In this document: positions 55,901 to 64,000 of the stretch, in pieces
How the letters are laid out: every line of letters starts with the position of its first letter
Position numbering within the stretch: position 1 is the first letter of the stretch
From: Epiperipatus broadwayi
Lineage: Eukaryota > Onychophora > Udeonychophora > Euonychophora > Peripatidae
Assembly: GCA_028023455.1 (NCBI GenBank)
Contig: JAQFVV010006631.1
Span: forward strand, 356,374-420,373
Reading direction: 5' to 3'
DNA length: 64,000 bases
Notes under the pieces: model-generated
Told to the model about the DNA's origin: nothing
The model's input: the letters and a program-made list of their open reading frames with translations, nothing else
The model's database searches: none
Made by a program: the position numbers and the translations under genes

Positions 55901-56789
55901 CATGATTACAAGACATAATTTGAACTACACTGGTTTTAAATACTAAATGATATTAATTGTCCATCTATCTGCATATATTTGACTCTATATGTTATTATTT
56001 ATATGTATCTTGAGTTAATTGTTTTATTTGTCAGATTTTTATAAGTTTCCATTAATGAAACCCAAGTTCAAACCCTATAATCTAATATGCCATTATTGTT
56101 TTTCCTAGTTTACTAAGTAAATATCACTGGGTTTAACAAAATTTAAAATTATACAACAAAATTTTATTTTAGAATAGACTAGGCTAATAAAACATGCACA
56201 ACATATATATTTGAGCTGCACCTTATGTACTTTGATTTTAATAAAAGAATTAATAATAAAGAGTAAAAAAAATTAAGAGCTACATTATATAATCTTTTAG
56301 GTACACATCTCAAACATACATATATATTGTAACCGGACCTGCATACAACAATTTTATTACATCAGTTGTAATAATTTTCTGATGAGCATGCTGTAGGAAG
56401 GAACTATGAATTGACATTCCTAATGCAGATGTTAATGCCTCCTACAACAATATTTCCTGTTCATCAGATGATGTAGTACCATAGAGACTGGGAACATCTA
56501 AACATTTCTATGTTTGGTTTCTCAAAAACGCCATTAGAGTTCCGTCTCACTACAACCTGACTTGCCTAGGTCTAGTTATGTCAGACGTAGCTCAGAAAGC
56601 ATGAGATTCTCATGAACAGGTGCTATAACTGATGAGTGATGCAATGAAACAAAACAGAATTGGACAACTGGATAACCAATTTAATTTTTAGTAACAACAA
56701 AAAATTTTTTTATTAAATAACAATTAATTTGCAATTTCTAATGAAGTTCATTTCTATCCACATGATAACTCATCTTCATTTTACTTATG
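52982..56789. other. AT-rich DNA, no gene seen
   Basis: A short GC-richer piece after (TA)n at 52995-53070 begins TGTGGCCTGTCTATAGG and could be another element's end. A poly-C run is at 54588. A GC-richer patch at 56325-56640 starts TGTAACCGGACC after a short TA tract. No frame shows a recognisable protein. Confidence 0.55.
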
Positions 56790-57960
56790 AAAGAGCTAGA
56801 AGCAGTTCTTTTTTTTATCAATAGTTCATTTACAAGTTCATTTATGAGAAGACGTTTGGAAACAGTCTAATTCAACAATAGTTCATTTTTGAATTCCTTT
56901 ATGAGAAGAAGCTTGGAAATATTCTAATTCAACAATAGTTCATTTTGAATTCATTTATGAGAAGAAGCTTGGAAATATTCTAATTCAACAATAATTCATT
57001 TTGAATTCATTTATGAGAAGAAGCTTGGGAATATTCTAATTCAACAATAGTTCATTTTGAATTCATTTATGATAAGAACATTAGAAGCAGTCAAGCATTT
57101 ATGGTTTATACAATAATTCATTTTGAATTCATTTAAGAGAAGAACCTTAGAAGCAGTCAAGCATTTATGGTTTATACAATAATTCATTTTGAATTCATTT
57201 AAGAGAAGAACCTTAAAAGCAGTCAAGCATTTATGGTTTATACAGCATTTCATTATTTTATGAATTATTATTGATTGGTAAACATTTAAACTCAGCAATT
57301 CTTGGTTTGTGGAGCATTTATCATTTGGTAATTGAAGCATTTATAATTTAGTCAAATATAAAAGTATATTCATATACATAAATTCTGTTTGGCTTGTGGA
57401 GCATTTATCATTTAGTAATTAAAGCATTTCTAATTTAGTCAAATATAAAAGTATATTCATACACATAAACTCTGTTTGGCTTGTGGAGCATTTATCATTT
57501 AGTAATTGAAGCACTTCTAATTTAGTCAAATATAAAAGTATATTCATACACCTAAGCTCTATTACATTATCCAGATAGAAGTAATATGCAATTAAAGCAT
57601 TTCTAATCCATATAGTAAATACGTTCAAATATTTTTATAAATAAATTTGCATATAACTATTTCATAACTTCATTTTATAACGTATGATAAACATGTTCTA
57701 ATATTTTACAAAATAAATTCTACGTAATTATTTCATAACTTCACTTTATAACATATGATAAAGATGTTTTAATATTTTATAAAACAAATTCTATGTAATT
57801 ATTTCATAACTTCACTTTATAACGTATGATAAAAATGTCTTAATATTTTATTAAACAAAATGTATGCAACCATTTCATAACTTCACTTCATAACATATGA
57901 TAAAAATGTTTTAATATTTTATAAAAATAATTTTTATGTAGATATTTCATGATGTCAATT
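56790..57960. repeat. Compound minisatellite with four successive unit types
   Basis: Unit type 1 (about 55-57 bp, containing GAGAAGAAGCTTGGAAATAT) spans 56820-57045. Type 2 (about 64 bp, GCAGTCAAGCATTTATGG) spans 57045-57245 and shares its TTCATTTTGAATTCATTTA half with type 1. Type 3 (about 86 bp, GAGCATTTATCATTTAGTAA) spans 57300-57560. Type 4 (about 70 bp, CATAACTTCACTTTATAAC) spans 57640-57960. The minus-strand open frame at 57041-57340 is a repeat translation. Confidence 0.88.
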
Positions 57961-58555
57961 TATAATTTATGATAAAGATGTCTAAACATTCCTATAACAT
58001 AATTACCTTCCAGTTTTGCAGTCTAGTTTACTCAAAAGAAGGCGGGTTATTTCATCTATGGAAAGTCATGGCACAGCGTGGAGAGAGTGAAGCTGCTAAT
58101 TTACCCCATTGTCATTATAATTCCTCTAGCAAAGCTTTCTTTTTCCATTTTCACGTTTTGTTAAAGCTATATTTTAATGTGTCAAAAGAATTAAGTAATA
58201 CACTTTTTTTTTAAAAAAATTTAATATGTTCTGCCTCTCTGTGTAAGACGAGAGAAAAAAAAAGTTCTTTTCTTCCGACGACGTGCCTAATTTGAATACT
58301 GCTTCAGTTTAACCCAAGTATCTTTTTTTTTCTTTTTAATGATTGGATAATTAATTTCTTTTTTTTTTTATTGAGACAGATAAAAAAAAAATAAGATGAC
58401 ATAACATTTTATTCAAATCCATCAATCACAAAATTAAAAATATGATTTTTTTTTAACAAATCACAGCTTTATTGCGTTCCCAATTAGACTGAATCACGCT
58501 AGACATTTTTGAATGGGGGGGATCTTTTGAATATTTATATGAGGAACAGTATACC
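57961..58555. other. AT-rich DNA with A/T runs, no gene seen
   Basis: A modestly GC-richer patch at 58015-58130 has an open frame of 81 codons (57969-58214) with no recognisable feature. Confidence 0.55.
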
Positions 58556-58560
58556 TGTTT

Positions 58561-58636
<76 letters not shown>

Positions 58637-60163
58637 AAATTGGCACATAACAATTTATCTAAAAAAATTATTAAAATAATCTGTTGAAAAAGAAAAAAAA
58701 CGTAAAATTAAATGTTGAAGAGTTTATTACAGTTTGTTTTTGAAAAAGATAAGAATCAAGTAGTTTACTATCATTAGTTTTTGAAATGAAAGCTGCAATG
58801 AAGTAATCAGAAGGGGAGAGGGGTCTTTTATTAGAAAAAGTCAAACTAAAAGTTTTATAAAAGTTAAAAAGTGTTATTATTATAAATTAAAAGTTAGAAT
58901 ATAAATCTCTTTTCATTCCAGTTTATTAAAATAAATGTGTATATGTGTGCGATGGTAAAAACACATGAAAATAAATATTGAAATGAAATATATTTAAAAA
59001 AACACAGCAGTGTGCTACTAATTAAAATTATGAAAACAACACATTTTGAAATAGCTATTACTAATTAAACAACCAATCAAAAGCACATTGTCATAGGATT
59101 AATTACTAAAGGAATTTTGACAACACCTATTGCAACTACTGCCAGAGGATATTAAAATGAAAACAATTCACATACATAAATAGCTAGATTTTTATCGGAC
59201 GTCAAGTTTGAGTTTGCAGTTTCAGCCTAGTTTTCAGTATCAGTCTTGTTTAAACAGAAATGCATTGTTGAGCAGCTTTAGGAAATATATGCTCTTATTT
59301 CAGCCCTTAGTCCAATAAGATCAGCAAGACCTGCCCGTGAAATAATGTCTACAAGCAGCTCAGAAATCCTCCATCAATATTCAACTGTCTCCAGAAATAA
59401 TAATTGTAAAGAATAACCAAACTGATCAAGAAAATGTCCCAGCCGGCTGAAAGAAGCAACAAGCAAGAAGGAAACAAAGTTCTAAATCTACGTTCAAAAA
59501 TCCAAGATAAAACATTTTATTATTCTCAGTTATATGTAGTAGCCACTGCTGTAATTCGTAAATCCTACAGAGACAAGTAATTTGAATTTTATAAGCATGC
59601 ATAAAATGAACTATTGATGTGCGTGTTTGTGAATGTTAGATAATTTAAAATGTCAAAGATTATTGATGCCTGCTCATAAAATATATTATATGTTAACTTA
59701 AAATTGTGTGTGTTATTTAGAATTATAAAAATGTTTAAAATTAGTAAATGTTAGTTAATAAGTTGTCTTTAAAATTAAACTTTATTTGTCAGTCAATTCT
59801 TTTTATCAATTCTTTTTCTATATTGTATTACTGATTAAAATTAGACTGAGCTAGTTTTGGGATCGTTTCTAGCACTGGATTATGAGCTTACTGACCAAAT
59901 ACGTTGTTTATTCTTTTGAATAGAAAGCTGGCACCCGGAGTTTACTCTGAAACAAAGTGTTTGGAGAGTAGGGGTTGAATCTAGTAGCTGAGGTGGGCCA
60001 TTATTGATAGTTAAAGCTATCAATAATATCTCCCATTTTACTTGAACGTGCCGGTTCGTTCACGTAACATGTATAAGATTATAAATGTATTATGAAGAAG
60101 TATGAAACCAGCAAAACATCTATACATGTAAGTATACTTCATTCGGCAGAACCATCTGGTACA
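58556..60163 (+). repeat. 5' LTR (copy C) with an expanded (TA)n near its start
   Basis: It starts TGTTTCAATA, then (TA)n, then TATTGAAATTGGCAC. The sister copy at 62982 has TGTACCAATATTGAAATTGG without the expansion. The TA tract therefore grew from the short CAATATTG palindrome inside the LTR, giving a perfect 82-bp palindrome (58558-58639). TGGCACCCGGAG at 59939 and CATCTGGTACA at the end are conserved in copy B. Confidence 0.75.
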
Positions 60164-60529
60164 AATGTCTTCCAATGTTTGGGTGAACCCGTCATAAATG
60201 ACAGTTAATTAAATAATTTGTTTCTTGTTTAAAAATAAAAAGCTAAATTATGTACGTAAAGCGGTATTAATTTAAAAATAAAATAAAAAATTGACCAAAA
60301 CCTATTTTTTTTACTTTAAATGAAAAGAAATTTATGCTATTTACGATGGTTAAAATAAATCATTATGTTAAATCACAGACAGGTGGGTGTTTTGGGTGGA
60401 GCTAAAGTATTAGGATCGGGTAGAGATAAAATGGACTAGGGGTTGGAGTTAGCGTATATTTCCATCTTAGTAAAAAAATAAATAAATAAACCATATATTA
60501 AATTTAGTGAATAAAATATTGTTTTAAAA

Positions 60530-60997
60530 ATGGAAAAAGAGAAAAAAATCTCTGAGACGCAAATGATGAAAATGATGATAAATATGATGGAAGAAATGCA
60601 CCAAGAATTCAGGCAAAGTCACCAAGAATTCATTGTGGGAATAAGAGAAATAAGATGTGAAATTAGAGGAAAGGTAGGGAAAAGCCAAGATATCGTAAAG
60701 TTTGATTTAATTAAAAAAAGTCAGGAAGTTGAAAAGAAAGTTGAGGTGATAAAAGACGTAAAAGTTGAATTAGAACTAGATAGAGTTGAAACAGAGAAGA
60801 CCAAAATAGAAATTAAAGCAGAAGAGGATAGTGCTAAGACAGAGGAAAACATAGATCAAAAAATAAAAGAGAGACATAAGTTCAAGGTAGAAGATAGCGT
60901 TGAAAAGTTTTTACAAAAATTTAAAAAGGTTAAAGTAAAATTTTGTGTTCATTTTAAACGTAGATTTAAATCAAAGAGAAAGCGTAAGAAAAAATAA
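60530..60997 (+). CDS. Charged coiled-coil-like protein in the LTR element (Gag-position)
   Basis: A 155-codon frame starts 367 bp after the 5' LTR. The N-terminus is methionine- and glutamine-rich (MMKMMINMMEEMHQEF). The middle is rich in E and K with likely coiled coil. The C-terminus is strongly basic, ending KSKRKRKKK, and could act as a nuclear or nucleic-acid-binding tail. Its position and methionine-rich start recall the Gag at 29650 (MMMMMERI), but I see no capsid core. I infer a reduced Gag-like product or chance frame in A-rich DNA; it has no recognised family. Confidence 0.45.
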   Translation: MEKEKKISETQMMKMMINMMEEMHQEFRQSHQEFIVGIREIRCEIRGKVGKSQDIVKFDLIKKSQEVEKKVEVIKDVKVELELDRVETEKTKIEIKAEEDSAKTEENIDQKIKERHKFKVEDSVEKFLQKFKKVKVKFCVHFKRRFKSKRKRKKK

Positions 60998-62132
60998 TCA
61001 CGGTTAGGAAAATATGGAGGTCTGTGAAGCTTAAAAGTTTTCTAATTTACAAGGCAGAAAATAGAACAGAAAGAGAAAGAGATAAAATAGATTTTAATCG
61101 AGAGATAGAAGTGAGAATATGGAGTATAATTTATGTTAGTGAGTTAGTAGAAAGAAAAAATGAACCATCGGACATAGCATAATTGTCATTAAATCGGGCG
61201 AAATAGTAAAGGAAATAAACAAAAAGGACCGGAAATGGACAATGAGCAGGAGTAGGACTATTCTAATGTCAATAATTTGAGAAGTTTAAATGTGAAACTT
61301 CTATTTGAAACTAAAATAATAAAATTAAAAATAACTGAATAATAAATTAAATGTTTGAAAGCAATAATAATAATGGAGGATTCATAGAATAAAAGATTTT
61401 TGTTTTCTCCATGCACATATTAATTAAGGAAATGCTCGTAAATAAACAGTTCAAATATATAAAAAATCAATAAAATCAAGTTAAATAAATGGGTCAAATT
61501 AATGATGTAAAAGTAAAGTTGTAGATTAAATAAGTGAAAAGATAATGGAATTTCTAGAATAAAATAAAGTTAGTCAAATAGATATTTGCACAATAATGAA
61601 TTGTAAGAAAGTAAAATAGTTTTCTGAATACACGCACGTTAAAATAAAAGTTTGTTTTGATTTCCGTAAGTTAATGAAAGGATGTAAATAAATTGTTTAA
61701 AATAATCAAGAATAAAAATCTCTAGTAAAATAATAATAAATGAAGAGCAATAAAATAAAATAGTTTTCTAAATATACGCACATTATTAGAAGAAAGGAAA
61801 TAAATGGTTTAAAGTAATTAAGTCAAATCAAATGTCAGTATAATAATAAAGAGCAATAAAATAAAATAGTTTTCTGAATGCACGCATGTTAATAAAGAAA
61901 TTACGTAAATGATTTAAAATATGATTCCATAATATAAATAAATATGTAAACTGATGTCCATAATGGTTTAAAAATAGTATCATAAAACTAATATTTAAAA
62001 TGTTCATAAGGGTTTGAAAATAATATTGTGAGATTAGATTAATACAAATGTTAGAATAATGTTTATATGAATTTAAAAATAATGTTGTAAGATTAATAAT
62101 AATAAAATATAAAGTCAATCAAAGTGTATTAA

Positions 62133-62513
62133 GTGTGTAAGTATACATGTGTATATATGCGCACATACACTGGTAATATTCAGGTAAATACGATACCTCA
62201 TGATGCTTATCTGAAATGTATTTATCCAGATATCCTTTTAGGTTATTTTCTTGGCACTGCTGCACCTTATGATGTGTGCAAGAAGGGATTTATTTATTAT
62301 AGATTCCCTGTAAGCAAGTCCAGTAATAACTCGATATTTAGAATATTAGTAGCTGTAAATTGTGCTGCACATATACACATCTGTATGAATTTATCTATAG
62401 CAAAAGGGAATGAGGGTAGTATAGAAATAATTTTAGTTGAGGATAAGTTTAAAGCTGTCAACTGGATAAATTTAGTACCTGTAATGGATTGGCAGGGATT
62501 GTTCCTCTTCTAA
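62133..62513 (+). pseudogene. Unknown frame in retroelement interior, repeated at 50.7 kb
   Basis: A 126-codon frame (MCKYTCVYMRTY...). The stretch coding roughly IYPDILLGYFLG to IAKGNEG recurs in reverse orientation at 50650-50870, where the frame is not kept. The part is thus repetitive and probably belongs to the retroelement family. I do not recognise the product. Confidence 0.4.
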
Positions 62514-62800
62514 AATGCACACTGGGCAAATGCAGCATGAGCCGCAAGTCACTTCTTCAGGGCAGAATCCCCATATCTCGTATCTCATTTTCCGAAGCGT
62601 AAGTCGAAATTGGACAGTTGATAACCTGCCATTCGCAGCGACCTTTTCTGAGTCAAAGTCCAATCAAGAGAATCAGCAGCTTCGTTTTTAATAGTGTGTA
62701 AGTTGGTATAAGTCAGCAAATCTGCCTCCGCCTCATTTCCAAAAGATCCCTGTGCCATAAAATTAGTTTGGGTGGTCACTATCCAGGACTCTGAACATTG
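62514..62800 (-). other. GC-richer island inside the LTR element
   Basis: Composition shifts clearly here compared with both sides. On the minus strand there is a 64-codon frame (62779-62585) starting MTTQTNFMAQGSFGNE and ending at a stop. It could be a captured host fragment or the only well-preserved bit of a lost ORF. It matches nothing I can name. Confidence 0.35.
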
Positions 62801-62981
62801 TAAGCAATGTTTTCAGCATAGAAAGAAGTTAAGCATAATTGGAAATTGCCCTTAATATGTAAAAGTAAAGATAATTAAAAAAGCAAAGAAAAATAATAAT
62901 AATTAGAATTAAGAATTAAAGTCTCAGAGATAAAATGGTCAAAAATGACACATTTTTACTCTCAAACGAAGCAGGGTGCAA

Positions 62982-64000
62982 TGTACCAATATTGAAATTG
63001 GCACATAACAATTTGTCTAAAAAATTTATTAAAATAATCTTTCGAAAAAGAAAAAAATGTAAAATTAAATGTTGGAGAGTTTATTACAGTTTGTTTTCAA
63101 AAAAGATAAGAATCAAATAGTTTTCTATCATTAGTTTTTGAAATGAAAGCTGCAATGAAGTAATCAGAAGGGGAGAGGGGTCTTTCATTAGAAAAAGTCA
63201 AACTAAAAGTTTTATAAAAGTTAAAAAGTGTTATTATTATAAATTAAAAGTTAGAATATAAATCTCTTTTCATTCCAGTTTATTAGAATAAATGTGTATA
63301 TGTGTGTGATGGTAAAAACACATGAAAATAAATAATGAAATGAAATATATTTAAAAAACACAGTGGTGTGCTACTAATTAAAGATATGAAAACAACACGT
63401 TTTGAAATAGCTACTACTAATTAAACAATCAATCAAAAACACATTGTCATAGGATTAATTACTAAAGGAATTTCGACAACACCTATTGCAACTACTGCCA
63501 GAGGATATTAAAACGAAAACAATTCACATACATAAATAGCTAGATTTTTTATCAGACATCCAGTTTGAGTTTGCAGTTTCAGCCTAGTTTTCAGTGTCAG
63601 TCTTGTTTAAACAGAAATGCATTGTTGAGCAGATTTAGGAAATATATGCTCTTATTTCAGCCCTTAGTCCAATAAGATCAGCAAGACCTGCTCATGAAAT
63701 AATGTATACTTAGCAGCTCAGAAATCCTCCGTCAATATTCAACTGTCTACATAAATAATAATCATGAAGAATAACCAAACTCATCAAGGAAATGTCCTAG
63801 CTGGCTGGAAGAAGCAACAAGCAAGAAGGAAACAAAGTTCTAAATCTATGTTCAAAAATCCTAGGTAAAACATTTTATTATTCTCAGTTATATGTAGTAA
63901 CCACCACTGTAATTCATAAATCCTACAGAGACAAGTAATTTGAACTTTATAAGCATGCATAAAATGAACTATTGATGTGCGTGTTTGTGAATGTTAGATA
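62982..64000 (+). repeat. 3' LTR (copy D), truncated by window end
   Basis: It starts TGTACCAATATTG and aligns with copy C from 58631 onward with few differences, including AGAAGGGGAGAGGGG and AATCCTAGGTAAAACATTT. It continues past the window. Confidence 0.85.

Larger units (their letters stand above)
58556..64000 (+). mobile_element. Non-autonomous LTR element, right LTR cut by window
   Basis: The left LTR (58556-60163) and right LTR (from 62982, truncated at 64000) are highly similar in the same orientation. The interior is about 2.8 kb and shows no protease, RT or integrase. The LTR 3' end reads CTGGTACA, the same as the sense 3' end of the 25768 element, which suggests related families. 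The only sizeable plus-strand frames are 60530-60997 and 62133-62513. Confidence 0.78.

Noticed and set aside
56790-57960. CRISPR-like array
   Set aside because: Units are directly adjacent with no unique spacers and the sequence is eukaryotic. It is a minisatellite.
61828-62118. 96-codon minus-strand frame rich in Phe, Ile, Leu and Tyr
   Set aside because: Such composition is expected from AT-rich DNA read in an open frame. There is no motif.

Overview
This window looks like nuclear DNA from an AT-rich invertebrate animal. By eye it is well over 70% A+T, and it is packed with microsatellites and degraded retroelements. I found no bacterial-type genes, no rRNA, and no convincing host protein-coding gene. 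I cannot name the species. The mix of APE-type LINEs with zinc-knuckle ORF1, an RTE-like LINE tail, a tRNA-derived SINE and Gypsy-like LTR elements fits molluscs, arthropods and other invertebrates.

Region 1 to 17.5 kb is a nest of non-LTR retrotransposons. Three related two-ORF LINEs lie on the minus strand (1-4550, 4741 to about 9760, and 13715-17303). A fourth, from a different Jockey/I-like lineage, lies on the plus strand (12084-13556). All four abut long (TTA/TAA)n arrays, and two of them do so at both ends. That suggests insertion targeted to a trinucleotide microsatellite. One LINE carries a 109-bp tRNA-derived SINE with a clear 8-bp target duplication. Between LINEs 2 and 3 lie an old degenerate tandem array and a 114-nt foldback.

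Region 17.5 to 24 kb holds a (GATA)n array of about 765 bp, a dead RTE-like LINE tail between GATA tracts, and then about 4 kb of featureless AT-rich DNA.

Region 24 to 34 kb holds a solo-LTR-like copy (24039-25761), then a complete LTR element in minus orientation (25768-33979). That element has unusually long LTRs of about 2.65 kb and only 2.9 kb of internal DNA. It shows a decayed gag, a purine tract and a TGG primer-binding start, but no visible pol.

Region 34 to 49.5 kb is mostly unannotatable AT-rich DNA. It also contains a 1362-bp terminal-inverted-repeat transposon with 39-bp ends (37949-39310), a 516-bp tandem duplication, and a fifth (TTA)n array.

Region 49.5 to 64 kb contains another LTR fragment on the minus strand, a solo-LTR-like copy ending at 52981, a compound minisatellite with four successive unit types (56790-57960), and a non-autonomous LTR element running off the right edge (58556 to beyond 64000). 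Its only coding candidate is a charged, coiled-coil-like 155-residue protein.

Two themes cross the window. LINEs sit in (TTA)n tracts. LTR ends and perfect hairpins coincide with (TA)n tracts, several of which form the loops of long perfect palindromes.
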